A stretch of 64,000 bases of DNA from NCBI GenBank assembly GCA_037783545.1, contig JBBELK010000109.1, positions 682,001-746,000 of the forward strand, read 5' to 3'. The stretch's first letter is position 1. The number at the start of each line of letters is the position of its first letter. This DNA comes from Henricia sp. BOLD:AAB3569. Its lineage: Eukaryota > Echinodermata > Asteroidea > Spinulosida > Echinasteridae. The notes beneath the pieces were generated by a model that was given only the letters and a program-made list of their open reading frames with translations, had not been told where the DNA came from and did no database searches. Below are positions 21,001-36,100 of the stretch, piece by piece. The translations under genes were made by a program, and so were the position numbers.

Positions 21001-24000
21001 TTGGAAGATCCGGGTATCGATCCCGGTACTTCTCGCATGCAAAGCGAGCGCTCTACCACTTGAGCTAATCCCCCGCTGTTGTTGAGTGTTGGGCACACTT
21101 TAAAAATGTTGTACATACTGAACATTTTCAGATGAATTGTTCACGGCTCACCATGTGCCGTAAACTCAAAAGAACTCTTAAATTTGGAAGATCCGGGTAT
21201 CGATCCCGGTACTTCTCGCATGCTAAGCGAGCGCTCTACCACTTGAGCTAATCCCCCGATGTTTTTGAGTGTAGGGCACACTTTAAAAATGTTGTACATA
21301 CTGAACATTTTCAGATGAATTGTTCACGGCTCACCATGAGCCGTAAACTCAAAAGAACTCTTGAATTTGGAAGATCCGGGTATCGATCCCGGTACTTCTC
21401 GCATGCAAAGCGAGCGCTCTACCACTTGAGCTAATCCCCCGCTGTTGTTGAGTGTTGGGCACACTTTAAAAATGTTGTACATACTCAACATTTTTAGATG
21501 CATTGTTCACGGCTCACCATGAGTGTTGGGCACACTTTAAAAATGTTGTACATACTGAACATTTTCAGATGAATTTGGAAGATCCAAATGTTGTACATAC
21601 TGAACATTTTCAGATGAATTGTTCACGGCTCACCATGAGCCGTAAACTCAAAAGAACTCTTGAATTTTGAAGATCCGGGTATCGATCCCGGTACTTCTCG
21701 CATGCAAAGCGAGCGCTCTACCACTTGAGCTAATCCCCCGCTGTTGTTGAGTGTTGGGCACACTTTAAAAATGTTGTACATACTGAACATTTTCAGATGA
21801 ATTGTTCACGGCTCACCATGAGCCGTAAACTCAAAAGAACTCTTGAATTTGGAAGATCCGGGTATCGATCCCGGTACTTCTCGCATGCAAAGCGAGCGCT
21901 CTACCACTTGAGCTAATCCCCCGCTGTTGTTGAGTGTTGGGCACACTTTACAAATTTTGTACATATTGAACATTTTCAGATGAATTGTTCACGGCTCACC
22001 ATGAGCCGTAAACTCAAAAGAACTCTTGAATTTGGAAGATCCGGGTATCGATCCCGGTACTTCTCGCATGCAAAGCGAGCGCTCTACCACTTGAGCTAAT
22101 CCCCGCTGTTGTTGAGTGTTGGGCACACTTTACAAATGTTGTACATACTGAACATTTTCAGATGAATTGTTCACGGCTCACCATGAGCCGTAAACTCAAA
22201 AGAACTCTTGAATTTGGAAGATCCGGGTATCGATCCCGGTACTTCTCGCATGCAAAGCGAGCGCTCTACCACTTGAGCTAATCCCCGCTGTTGTTGAGTG
22301 TTGGGCACACTTTAAAAATGTTGTACATACTGAACATTTTCAGATGAATTGTTCACGGCTCACCATGAGCCGTAAACTCAAAAGAACTCTTGAATTTGGA
22401 AGATCCGGGTATCGATCCCGGTACTTCTCGCATGCAAAGCGAGCGCTCTACCACTTGAGCTAATCCCCGCTGTTGTTGAGTGTTGGGCACACTTTAAAAA
22501 TGTTGTACATACTCAACATTTTCAGATGAATTGTTCACGGCTCACCATGAGCCGTAAACTCAAAAGAACTCTTGAATTTGGAAGATCCGGGTATCGATCC
22601 CGGTACTTCTCGCATGCTAAGCGAGCGCTCTACCACTTGAGCTAATCCCCCGCTGTTGTTGAGTGTTGGGCACACTTTAAAAATGTTGTACATACTCAAC
22701 ATTTTCAGATGCATTGTTCACGGCTCACCATGAGCCGTAAACTCAAAAGAACTCTTGAATTTGGAAGATCCGGGTATCGATCCCGGTACTTCTCGCATGC
22801 TAAGCGAGCGGTCAACCACTTGAGCTAATCCCCCGATGTTGTTGAGTGTAGGGCACACTTTAAAAATGTTGTACATACTGAACATTTTCAGATGAATTTG
22901 GAAGATCCAAATGTTGTACATACTGAACATTTTCAGATGAATTGTTCACGGCTCACCATGAGCCGTAAACTCAAAAGAACTCTTGAATTTGGAAGATCCG
23001 GGTATCGATCCAGGTACTTCTCGCATGCAAAGCGAGAGCTGTACCACTTGAGCTAATCCGCCGCTGTTGTTGAGTGTTGGGCACACTTTACAAATTTTGT
23101 ACATGTTGAACATTTTCAGATGAATTGTTCACGGCTCACCATGAGCCGTAAACCCAAAAGAACTCTTGAATTTGGAAGATCCGGGTATCGATCCCGGTAC
23201 TTCTCGCATGCTAAGCGAGCGCTCTACCACTTGAGCTAATCCCCCGCTGTTGTTGACTGTTGGGCACACTTTAAAAATGTTGTACATACTGAACATTTTC
23301 AGATGAATTGTTCACGGCTCACCATGAGCCGTAAACTCAAAAGAACTCTTGAATTTGGAAGATCCGGGTATCGATCACGGTACTTCTCGCATGCTAAGCG
23401 AGCGCTCTACCACTTGAGCTAATCCCCCGCTGTTGTTGAGTGTTGGGCACACTTTAAAAATGTTGTACATACTCAACATTTTCAGATGCATTGTTCACGG
23501 CTCACCATGAGCCGTAAACTCAAAAGAACTCTTGAATTTGGAAGATCCGGGTATCGATCCCGGTACTTCTCGCATGCTAAGCGAGCGCTTTACCACTTGA
23601 GCTAATCCCCCGCTGTTGTTGAGTGTTGGGCACACTTTAAAAATGTTGTACATACTCAACATTTTCAGATGCATTGTTCACGGCTCACCATGAGCCGTAA
23701 ACTCAAAAGAACTCTTGAATTTGGAAGATCCGGGTATCGATCCCGGTACTTCTCGCATGCTAAGCGAGCGCTCTACCACTTGAGCTAATCCCCCGCTGTT
23801 GTTGACTGTTGGGCACATTTTAAAAATGTTGTACATACTGAACATTTTCAGATGAATTGTTCACGGCTCACCATGTGCCGTAAACTCAAAAGAACTCTTA
23901 AATTTGGAAGATCCGGGTATCGATCCCGGTACTTCTCGCATGCTAAGCGAGCGCTCTACCACTTGAGCTAATCCCCCGCTGTTGTTGAGTGTTGGGCACA

Positions 24001-25413
24001 CTTTAAAAATGTTGTACATACTCAACATTTTCAGATGCATTGTTCACGGCTCACCATGAGCCGTAAACTCAAAAGAACTCTTGAATTTGGAAGATCCGGG
24101 TATCGATCCCGGTACTTCTCGCATGCTAAGCGAGCGGTCAACCACTTGAGCTAATCCCCCGATGTTGTTGAGTGTAGGGCACACTTTAAAAATGTTGTAC
24201 ATACTGAACATTTTCAGATGAATTTGGAAGATCCAAATGTTGTACATACTGAACATTTTCAGATGAATTGTTCACGGCTCACCATGAGCCGTAAACTCAA
24301 AAGAACTCTTGAATTTGGAAGATCCGGGTATCGATCCAGGTACTTCTCGCATGCAAAGCGAGAGCTGTACCACTTGAGCTAATCCGCCGCTGTTGTTGAG
24401 TGTTGGGCACACTTTACAAATTTTGTACATGTTGAACATTTTCAGATGAATTGTTCACGGCTCACCATGAGCCGTAAACCCAAAAGAACTCTTGAATTTG
24501 GAAGATCCGGGTATCGATCCCGGTACTTCTCGCATGCTAAGCGAGCGCTCTACCACTTGAGCTAATCCCCCGCTGTTGTTGACTGTTGGGCACACTTTAA
24601 AAATGTTGTACATACTGAACATTTTCAGATGAATTGTTCACGGCTCACCATGAGCCGTAAACTCAAAAGAACTCTTGAATTTGGAAGATCCGGGTATCGA
24701 TCACGGTACTTCTCGCATGCTAAGCGAGCGCTCTACCACTTGAGCTAATCCCCCGCTGTTGTTGAGTGTTGGGCACACTTTAAAAATGTTGTACATACTC
24801 AACATTTTCAGATGCATTGTTCACGGCTCACCATGAGCCGTAAACTCAAAAGAACTCTTGAATTTGGAAGATCCGGGTATCGATCCCGGTACTTCTCGCA
24901 TGCTAAGCGAGCGCTTTACCACTTGAGCTAATCCCCCGCTGTTGTTGAGTGTTGGGCACACTTTAAAAATGTTGTACATACTCAACATTTTCAGATGCAT
25001 TGTTCACGGCTCACCATGAGCCGTAAACTCAAAAGAACTCTTGAATTTGGAAGATCCGGGTATCGATCCCGGTACTTCTCGCATGCTAAGCGAGCGCTCT
25101 ACCACTTGAGCTAATCCCCCGCTGTTGTTGACTGTTGGGCACATTTTAAAAATGTTGTACATACTGAACATTTTCAGATGAATTGTTCACGGCTCACCAT
25201 GTGCCGTAAACTCAAAAGAACTCTTAAATTTGGAAGATCCGGGTATCGATCCCGGTACTTCTCGCATGCTAAGCGAGCGCTCTACCACTTGAGCTAATCC
25301 CCCGCTGTTGTTGAGTGTTGGGCACACTTTAAAAATGTTGTACATACTCAACATTTTCAGATGAATTGTTCACGGCTCACCATGAGCCGTAAACTCAAAA
25401 GAACTCTCGAATT

Positions 25414-25486
25414 TGGACGATCCGGGTATCGATCCCGGTACTTCTCGCATGCTAAGCGAGCGCTCTACCACTTGAGCTAATCCCCC
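25414..25486 (-). tRNA. tRNA-Ala(AGC)-like, G69 variant
   Basis: TTTGGACGATCC replaces TTTGGAAGATCC, so the acceptor has G at position 69 facing G4, a mismatch next to the intact G3-U70. The class recurs with a TGC anticodon at 25597, 26921, 28429, 30713, 32633, 34325, 35651 and 36611. The downstream trailer changes CTCTTG to CTCTCG. Function is doubtful. Confidence 0.75.
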
Positions 25487-27103
25487 GCTGTTGTTGAGTG
25501 TTGGGCACACTTTAAAAATGTTGTACATACTCAACATTTTCAGATGAATTGTTCACGGCTCACCATGAGCCGTAAACTCAAAAGAACTCTCGAATTTGGA
25601 CGATCCGGGTATCGATCCCGGTACTTCTCGCATGCAAAGCGAGCGCTCTACCACTTGAGCTAATCCCCCGCTGTTGTTGAGTGTTGGGCACACTTTAAAA
25701 ATGTTGTACATACTAATAATTTTCAGATGAATTGTTCACGGCTCACCATGAGCCGTAAACTCAAAAGAACTCTTGAATTTAGAAGATCCGGGTATCGATC
25801 CCGGTACTTCTCGCATGCAACGCGAGCGCTCTACCACTTGAGCTAATCCCCGCTGTTGTTGAGTGTTGGGCACACTTTACAAATTTTGTACATACTGAAC
25901 ATTTTCAGATGAATTGTTCACGGCTCACCATGAGCCGTAAACTCAAAAGAACTCTTGAATTTGGAAGATCCGGGTATCGATCCCGGTACTTCTCGCATGC
26001 AAAGCGAGCGCTCTACCACTTGAGCTAATCCCCGCTGTTGTTGAGTGTTGGGCACACTTTACAAATTTTGTACATACTGAACATTTTCAGATGAATTGTT
26101 CACGGCTCACCATGAGCCGTAAACTCAAAAGAACTCTTGAATTTGGAAGATCCGGGTATCGATCCCGGTACTTCTCGCATGCTAAGCGAGCGGTCAACCA
26201 CTTGAGCTAATCCCCCGATGTTGTTGAGTGTAGGGCACACTTTAAAAATGTTGTACATACTGAACATTTTCAGATGAATTTGGAAGATCCAAATGTTGTA
26301 CATACTGAACATTTTCAGATGAATTGTTCACGGCTCACCATGAGCCGTAAACTCAAAATAACTCTTGAATTTGGAAGATCCGGGTATCGATCCCGGTACT
26401 TCTCGCATGCAAAGCGAGAGCTGTACCACTTGAGCTAATCCGCCGCTGTTGTTGAGTGTTGGGCACACTTTACAAATTTTGTACATACTCAACATTTTCA
26501 GATGCATTGTTCACGGCTCACCATGAGCCGTAAACTCAAAAGAACTCTTGAATTTGGAAGATCCGGGTATCGATCCCGGTACTTCTCGCATGCTAAGCGA
26601 GCGCTCTACCACTTGAGCTAATCCCCCGCTGTTGTTGACTGTTGGGCACACTTTAAAAATGTTGTACATACTGAACATTTTCAGATGAATTGTTCACGGC
26701 TCACCATGTGCCGTAAACTCAAAAGAACTCTTAAATTTGGAAGATCCGGGTATCGATCCCGGTACTTCTCGCATGCTAAGTGAGCGCTCTACCACTTGAG
26801 CTAATCCCCCGCTGTTGTTGAGTGTTGGGCACACTTTAAAAATGTTGTACATACTCAACATTTTCAGATGAATTGTTCACGGCTCACCATGAGCCGTAAA
26901 CTCAAAAGAACTCTCGAATTTGGACGATCCGGGTATCGATCCCGGTACTTCTCGCATGCAAAGCGAGCGCTCTACCACTTGAGCTAATCCCCCGCTGTTG
27001 TTGAGTGTTGGGCACACTTTAAAAATGTTGTACATACTAATAATTTTCAGATGAATTGTTCACGGCTCACCATGAGCCGTAAACTCAAAAGAACTCTTGA
27101 ATT

Positions 27104-27176
27104 TAGAAGATCCGGGTATCGATCCCGGTACTTCTCGCATGCAACGCGAGCGCTCTACCACTTGAGCTAATCCCCC
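27104..27176 (-). tRNA. tRNA-Ala(TGC)-like, G32 and U72 variant
   Basis: The anticodon loop is GTTGCAT (position 32 changed) and the acceptor ends TCTTCTA, making the first pair G1-U72. Stems otherwise pair and the B box is intact. The class recurs at 25780 (one C shorter), 28612, 29753, 30896, 31673, 32816, 33365, 34508, 35834 and 36794, always followed by the copy carrying CCCAAAAG in its trailer. Confidence 0.8.
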
Positions 27177-30100
27177 GCTGTTGTTGAGTGTTGGGCACAC
27201 TTTACAAATTTTGTACATGTTGAACATTTTCAGATGAATTGTTCACGGCTCACCATGAGCCGTAAACCCAAAAGAACTCTTGAATTTGGAAGATCCGGGT
27301 ATCGATCCCGGTACTTCTCGCATGCTAAGCGAGCGCTCTACCACTTGAGCTAATCCCCCGCTGTTGTTGACTGTTGGGCACACTTTAAAAATGTTGTACA
27401 TACTGAACATTTTCAGATGAATTGTTCACGGCTCACCATGAGCCGTAAACTAAAAAGAACTCTTGAATTTGGAAGATCCGGGTATCGATCCCGGTACTTC
27501 TCGCATGCTAAGCGAGCGCTCTACCACTTGAGCTAATCCCCCGCTGTTGTTGAGTGTTGGGCACACTTTAAAAATGTTGTACATACTGAACATTTTCAGA
27601 TGCATTGTTCACGGCTCACCATGAGCCGTAAACTCAAAAGAACTCTTGAATTTGGAAGATCCGGGTATCGATCCCGGTACTTCTCGCATGCTAAGCGAGC
27701 GCTCTACCACTTGAGCTAATCCCCCGCTGTTGTTGAGTGTTGGGCACACTTTAAAAATGTTGTACATACTCAACATTTTCAGATGCATTGTTCACGGCTC
27801 ACCATGAGCCGTAAACTCAAAAGAACTCTTGAATTTGGAAGATCCGGGTATCGATCCCGGTACTTCTCGCATGCTAAGCGAGCGGTCAACCACTTGAGCT
27901 AATCCCCCGATGTTGTTGAGTGTAGGGCACACTTTAAAAATGTTGTACATACTGAACATTTTCAGATGAATTTGGAAGATCCAAATGTTGTACATACTGA
28001 ACATTTTCAGATGAATTGTTCACGGCTCACCATGAGCCGTAAACTCAAAAGAACTCTTGAATTTGGAAGATCCGGGTATCGATCCCGGTACTTCTCGCAT
28101 GCAAAGCGAGCGCTGTACCACTTGAGCTAATCCGCCGCTGTTGTTGAGTGTTGGGCACACTTTACAAATTTTGTACATACTCAACATTTTCAGATGCATT
28201 GTTCACGGCTCACCATGAGCCGTAAACTCAAAAGAACTCTTGAATTTGGAAGATCCGGGTATCGATCCCGGTACTTCTCGCATGCAAAGCGAGCGCTCTA
28301 CCACTTGAGGTAATCCCCGCTGTTGTTGAGTGTTGGGCACACTTTACAAATTTTGTACATACTGAACATTTTCAGATGAATTGTTCACGGCTCACCATGA
28401 GCCGTAAACTCAAAAGAACTCTCGAATTTGGACGATCCGGGTATCGATCCCGGTACTTCTCGCATGCAAAGCGAGCGCTCTACCACTTGAGCTAATCCCC
28501 CGCTGTTGTTGAGTGTTGGGCACACTTTAAAAATGTTGTACATACTAATAATTTTCAGATGAATTGTTCACGGCTCACCATGAGCCGTAAACTCAAAAGA
28601 ACTCTTGAATTTAGAAGATCCGGGTATCGATCCCGGTACTTCTCGCATGCAACGCGAGCGCTCTACCACTTGAGCTAATCCCCGCTGTTGTTGAGTGTTG
28701 GGCACACTTTACAAATTTTGTACATACTGAACATTTTCAGATGAATTGTTCACGGCTCACCATGAGCCGTAAACTCAAAAGAACTCTTGAATTTGGAAGA
28801 TCCGGGTATCGATCCCGGTACTTCTCGCATGCAAAGCGAGCGCTCTACCACTTGAGGTAATCCCCGCTGTTGTTGAGTGTTGGGCACACTTTACAAATTT
28901 TGTACATACTGAACATTTTCAGATGAATTGTTCACGGCTCACCATGAGCCGTAAACTCAAAAGAACTCTTGAATTTGGAAGATCCGGGTATCGATCCCGG
29001 TACTTCTCGCATGCTAAGCGAGCGCTCTACCACTTGAGCTAATCCCCCGCTGTTGTTGACTGTTGGGCACACTTGAAAAATGTTGTACATACTGAACATT
29101 TTCAGATGAATTGTTCACGGCTCACCATGAGCCGTAAACTCAAAAGAACTCTTGAATTTGGAAGATCCGGGTATCGATCCCGGTACTTCTCGCATGCTAA
29201 GCGAGCGCTCTACCACTTGAGCTAATACCCCGCTGTTGTTGAGTGTTGGGCACACTTTAAAAATGTTGTACATACTCAACATTTTCAGATGCATTGTTCA
29301 CGGCTCACCATGAGCCGTAAACTCAAAAGAACTCTTGAATTTGGAAGATCCGGGTATCGATCTCGGTACTTCTCGCATGCTAAGCGAGCGCTCTACCACT
29401 TGAGCTAATCCCCCGCTGTTGTTGAGTGTTGGGCACACTTTAAAAATGTTGTACATACTCAACATTTTCAGATGCATTGTTCACGGCTCACCATGAGCCG
29501 TAAACTCAAAAGAACTCTTGAATTTGGAAGATCCGGGTATCGATCCCGGTACTTCTCGCATGCTAAGCGAGCGGTCAACCACTTGAGCTAATCCCCCGAT
29601 GTTGTTGAGTGTAGGGCACACTTTAAAAATGTTGTACATACTGAACATTTTCAGATGAATTTGGAAGATCCAAATGTTGTACATACTGAACATTTTCAGA
29701 TGAATTGTTCACGGCTCACCATGAGCCGTAAACTCAAAAGAACTCTTGAATTTAGAAGATCCGGGTATCGATCCCGGTACTTCTCGCATGCAACGCGAGC
29801 GCTCTACCACTTGAGCTAATCCCCCGCTGTTGTTGAGTGTTGGGCACACTTTACAAATTTTGTACATGTTGAACATTTTCAGATGAATTGTTCACGGCTC
29901 ACCATGAGCCGTAAACCCAAAAGAACTCTTGAATTTGGAAGATCCGGGTATCGATCCCGGTACTTCTCGCATGCTAAGCGAGCGCTCTACCACTTGAGCT
30001 AATCCCCCGCTGTTGTTGACTGTTGGGCACACTTTAAAAATGTTGTACATACTCAACATTTTCAGATGAATTGTTCACGGCTCACCATGAGCCGTAAACT

Positions 30101-33100
30101 CAAAAGAACTCTTGAATTTGGAAGATCCGGGTATCGATCCCGGTACTTCTCGCATGCTAAGCGAGCGCTCTACCACTTGAGCTAATCCCCCGCTGTTGTT
30201 GAGTGTTGGGCACACTTTAAAAATGTTGTACATACTCAACATTTTCAGATGCATTGTTCACGGCTCACCATGAGCCGTAAACTCAAAAGAACTCTTGAAT
30301 TTGGAAGATCCGGGTATCGATCCCGGTACTTCTCGCATGCTAAGCGAGCGCTCTACCACTTGAGCTAATCCCCCGCTGTTGTTGAGTGTTGGGCACACTT
30401 TAAAAATGTTGTACATACTCAACATTTTCAGATGCATTGTTCACGGCTCACCATGAGCCGTAAACTCAAAAGAACTCTTGAATTTGGAAGATCCGGGTAT
30501 CGATCCCGGTACTTCTCGCATGCTAAGCGAGCGGTCAACCACTTGAGCTAATCCCCCGATGTTGTTGAGTGTAGGGCACACTTTAAAAATGTTGTACATA
30601 CTGAACATTTTAAGATGAATTTGGAAGATCCAAATGTTGTACATACTGAACATTTTCAGATGAATTGTTCACGGCTCACCATGAGCCGTAAACTCAAAAG
30701 AACTCTCGAATTTGGACGATCCGGGTATCGATCCCGGTACTTCTCGCATGCAAAGCGAGCGCTCTACCACTTGAGCTAATCCCCCGCTGTTGTTGAGTGT
30801 TGGGCACACTTTAAAAATGTTGTACATACTAATAATTTTCAGATGAATTGTTCACGGCTCACCATGAGCCGTAAACTCAAAAGAACTCTTGAATTTAGAA
30901 GATCCGGGTATCGATCCCGGTACTTCTCGCATGCAACGCGAGCGCTCTACCACTTGAGCTAATCCCCCGCTGTTGTTGAGTGTTGGGCACACTTTACAAA
31001 TTTTGTACATGTTGAACATTTTCAGATGAATTGTTCACGGCTCACCATGAGCCGTAAACCCAAAAGAACTCTTGAATTTGGAAGATCCGGGTATCGATCC
31101 CGGTACTTCTCGCATGCTAAGCGAGCGCTCTACCACTTGAGCTAATCCCCCGCTGTTGTTGAGTGTTGGGCACACTTTAAAAATGTTGTACATACTCAAC
31201 ATTTTCAGATGCATTGTTCACGGCTCACCATGAGCCGTAAACTCAAAAGAACTCTTGAATTTGGAAGATCCGGGTATCGATCTCGGTACTTCTCGCATGC
31301 TAAGCGAGCGCTCTACCACTTGAGCTAATCCCCCGCTGTTGTTGAGTGTTGGGCACACTTTAAAAATGTTGTACATACTCAACATTTTCAGATGCATTGT
31401 TCACGGCTCACCATGAGCCGTAAACTCAAAAGAACTCTTGAATTTGGAAGATCCGGGTATCGATCCCGGTACTTCTCGCATGCTAAGCGAGCGGTCAACC
31501 ACTTGAGCTAATCCCCCGATGTTGTTGAGTGTAGGGCACACTTTAAAAATGTTGTACATACTGAACATTTTCAGATGAATTTGGAAGATCCAAATGTTGT
31601 ACATACTGAACATTTTCAGATGAATTGTTCACGGCTCACCATGAGCCGTAAACTCAAAAGAACTCCTGAATTTAGAAGATCCGGGTATCGATCCCGGTAC
31701 TTCTCGCATGCAACGCGAGCGCTCTACCACTTGAGCTAATCCCCCGCTGTTGTTGAGTGTTGGGCACACTTTACAAATTTTGTACATGTTGAACATTTTC
31801 AGATGAATTGTTCACGGCTCACCATGAGCCGTAAACCCAAAAGAACTCTTGAATTTGGAAGATCCGGGTATCGATCCCGGTACTTCTCGCATGCTAAGCG
31901 AGCGCTCTACCACTTGAGCTAATCCCCCGCTGTTGTTGACTGTTGGGCACACTTTAAAAATGTTGTACATACTCAACATTTTCAGATGAATTGTTCACGG
32001 CTCACCATGAGCCGTAAACTCAAAAGAACTCTTGAATTTGGAAGATCCGGGTATCGATCCCGGTACTTCTCGCATGCTAAGCGAGCGCTCTACCACTTGA
32101 GCTAATCCCCCGCTGTTGTTGAGTGTTGGGCACACTTTAAAAATGTTGTACATACTCAACATTTTCAGATGCATTGTTCACGGCTCACCATGAGCCGTAA
32201 ACTCAAAAGAACTCTTGAATTTGGAAGATCCGGGTATCGATCCCGGTACTTCTCGCATGCTAAGCGAGCGCTCTACCACTTGAGCTAATCCCCCGCTGTT
32301 GTTGAGTGTTGGGCACACTTTAAAAATGTTGTACATACTCAACATTTTCAGATGCATTGTTCACGGCTCACCATGAGCCGTAAACTCAAAAGAACTCTTG
32401 AATTTGGAAGATCCGGGTATCGATCCCGGTACTTCTCGCATGCTAAGCGAGCGGTCAACCACTTGAGCTAATCCCCCGATGTTGTTGAGTGTAGGGCACA
32501 CTTTAAAAATGTTGTACATACTGAACATTTTCAGATGAATTTGGAAGATCCAAATGTTGTACATACTGAACATTTTCAGATGAATTGTTCACGGCTCACC
32601 ATGAGCCGTAAACTCAAAAGAACTCTCGAATTTGGACGATCCGGGTATCGATCCCGGTACTTCTCGCATGCAAAGCGAGCGCTCTACCACTTGAGCTAAT
32701 CCCCCGCTGTTGTTGAGTGTTGGGCACACTTTAAAAATGTTGTACATACTAATAATTTTCAGATGAATTGTTCACGGCTCACCATGAGCCGTAAACTCAA
32801 AAGAACTCTTGAATTTAGAAGATCCGGGTATCGATCCCGGTACTTCTCGCATGCAACGCGAGCGCTCTACCACTTGAGCTAATCCCCCGCTGTTGTTGAG
32901 TGTTGGGCACACTTTACAAATTTTGTACATGTTGAACATTTTCAGATGAATTGTTCACGGCTCACCATGAGCCGTAAACCCAAAAGAACTCTTGAATTTG
33001 GAAGATCCGGGTATCGATCCCGGTACTTCTCGCATGCTAAGCGAGCGCTCTACCACTTGAGCTAATCCCCCGCTGTTGTTGAGTGTTGGGCACACTTTAA

Positions 33101-36100
33101 AAATGTTGTACATACTCAACATTTTCAGATGAATTGTTCACGGCTCACCATGAGCCGTAAACTCAAAAGAACTCTCGAATTTGGACAATCCGGGTATCGA
33201 TCCCGGTACTTCTCGCATGCAAAGCGAGCGCTCTACCACTTGAGCTAATCCCCCGCTGTTGTTGAGTGTTGGGCACACTTTAAAAATGTTGTACATACTA
33301 ATAATTTTCAGATGAATTGTTCACGGCTCACCATGAGCCGTAAACTCAAAAGAACTCTTGAATTTAGAAGATCCGGGTATCGATCCCGGTACTTCTTGCA
33401 TGCAACGCGAGCGCTCTACCACTTGAGCTAATCCCCCGCTGTTGTTGAGTGTTGGGCACACTTTACAAATTTTGTACATGTTGAACATTTTCAGATGAAT
33501 TGTTCACGGCTCACCATGAGCCGTAAACCCAAAAGAACTCTTGAATTTGGAAGATCCGGGTATCGATCCCGGTACTTCGCGCATGCTAAGCGAGCGCTCT
33601 ACCACTTGAGCTAATCCCCCGCTGTTGTTGACTGTTGGGCACACTTTAAAAATGTTGTACATACTGAACATTTTCAGATGAATTGTTCACGGCTCACCAT
33701 GAGCCGTAAACTCAAAAGAACTCTTGAATTTGGAAGATCCGGGTATCGATCCCGGTACTTCTCGCATGCTAAGCGAGCGCTCTACCACTTGAGCTAATCC
33801 CCCGCTGTTGTTGAGTGTTGGGCACACTTTAAAAATGTTGTACATACTCAACATTTTCAGATGCATTGTTCACGGCTCACCATGAGCCGTAAACTCAAAA
33901 GAACTCTTGAATTTGGAAGATCCGGGTATCGATCCCGGTACTTCTCGCATGCTAAGCGAGCGCTCTACCACTTGAGCTAATCCCCCGCTGTTGTTGAGTG
34001 TTGGGCACACTTTAAAAATGTTGTACATACTCAACATTTTCAGATGCATTGTTCACGGCTCACCATGAGCCGTAAACTCAAAAGAACTCTTGAATTTGGA
34101 AGATCCGGGTATCGATCCCGGTACTTCTCGCATGCTAAGCGAGCGGTCAACCACTTGAGCTAATCCCCCGATGTTGTTGAGTGTAGGGCACACTTTAAAA
34201 ATGTTGTACATACTGAACATTTTCAGATGAATTTGGAAGATCCAAATGTTGTACATACTGAACATTTTCAGATGAATTGTTCACGGCTCACCATGAGCCG
34301 TAAACTCAAAAGAACTCTCGAATTTGGACGATCCGGGTATCGATCCCGGTACTTCTCGCATGCAAAGCGAGCGCTCTACCACTTGAGCTAATCCCCCGCT
34401 GTTGTTGAGTGTTGGGCACACTTTAAAAATGTTGTACATACTAATAATTTTCAGATGAATTGTTCACGGCTCACCATGAGCCGTAAACTCAAAAGAACTC
34501 TTGAATTTAGAAGATCCGGGTATCGATCCCGGTACTTCTCGCATGCAACGCGAGCGCTCTACCACTTGAGCTAATCCCCCGCTGTTGTTGAGTGTTGGGC
34601 ACACTTTACAAATTTTGTACATGTTGAACATTTTCAGATGAATTGTTCACGGCTCACCATGAGCCGTAAACCCAAAAGAACTCTTGAATTTGGAAGATCC
34701 GGGTATCGATCCCGGTACTTCTCGCATGCTAAGCGAGCGCTCTACCACTTGAGCTAATCCCCCGCTGTTGTTGAGTGTAGGGAACACTTTAAAAATGTTG
34801 TACATACTCAACATTTTCAGATGAATTGTTCACGGCTCACCATGAGCCGTAAACCCAAAAGAACTCTTGAATTTGGAAGATCCGGGTATCGATCCCGGTA
34901 CTTCTCGCATGCTAAGCGAGCGCTCTACCACTTGAGCTAATCCCCCGCTGTTGTTGACTGTTGGGCACACTTTAAAAATGTTGTACATACTCAACATTTT
35001 CAGATGCATTGTTCACGGCTCACCATGAGCCGTAAACTCAAAAGAACTCTTGAATTTGGAAGATCCGGGTATCGATCCCGGTACTTCTCGCATGCTAAGC
35101 GAGCGCTCTACCACTTGAGCTAATCCCCCGCTGTTGTTGAGTGTTGGGCACACTTTAAAAATGTTGTACATACTCAACATTTTCAGATGCATTGTTCACG
35201 GCTCACCATGAGCCGTAAACTCAAAAGAACTCTTGAATTTGGAAGATCCGGGTATCGATCCCGGTACTTCTCGCATGCTAAGCGAGCGCTCTACCACTTG
35301 AGCTAATCCCCCGCTGTTGTTGAGTGTTGGGCATACTTTAAAAATGTTGTACATACTCAACATTTTCAGATGCATTGTTCACGGCTCACCATGAGCCGTA
35401 AACTCAAAAGAACTCTTGAATTTGGAAGATCCGGGTATCGATCCCGGTACTTCTCGCATGCTAAGCGAGCGGTCAACCACTTGAGCTAATCCCCCGATGT
35501 TGTTGAGTGTAGGGCACACTTTAAAAATGTTGTACATACTGAACATTTTCAGATGAATTTGGAAGATCCAAATGTTGTACATACTGAACATTTTCAGATG
35601 AATTGTTCACGGCTCACCATGAGCCGTAAACTCAAAAGAACTCTCGAATTTGGACGATCCGGGTATCGATCCCGGTACTTCTCGCATGCAAAGCGAGCGC
35701 TCTACCACTTGAGCTAATCCCCCGCTGTTGTTGAGTGTTGGGCACACTTTAAAAATGTTGTACATACTAATAATTTTCAGATGAATTGTTCACGGCTCAC
35801 CATGAGCCGTAAACTCAAAAGAACTCTTGAATTTAGAAGATCCGGGTATCGATCCCGGTACTTCTCGCATGCAACGCGAGCGCTCTACCACTTGAGCTAA
35901 TCCCCCGCTGTTGTTGAGTGTTGGGCACACTTTACAAATTTTGTACATGTTGAACATTTTCAGATGAATTGTTCACGGCTCACCATGAGCCGTAAACCCA
36001 AAAGAACTCTTGAATTTGGAAGATCCGGGTATCGATCCCGGTACTTCTCGCATGCTAAGCGAGCGCTCTACCACTTGAGCTAATCCCCCGCTGTTGTTGA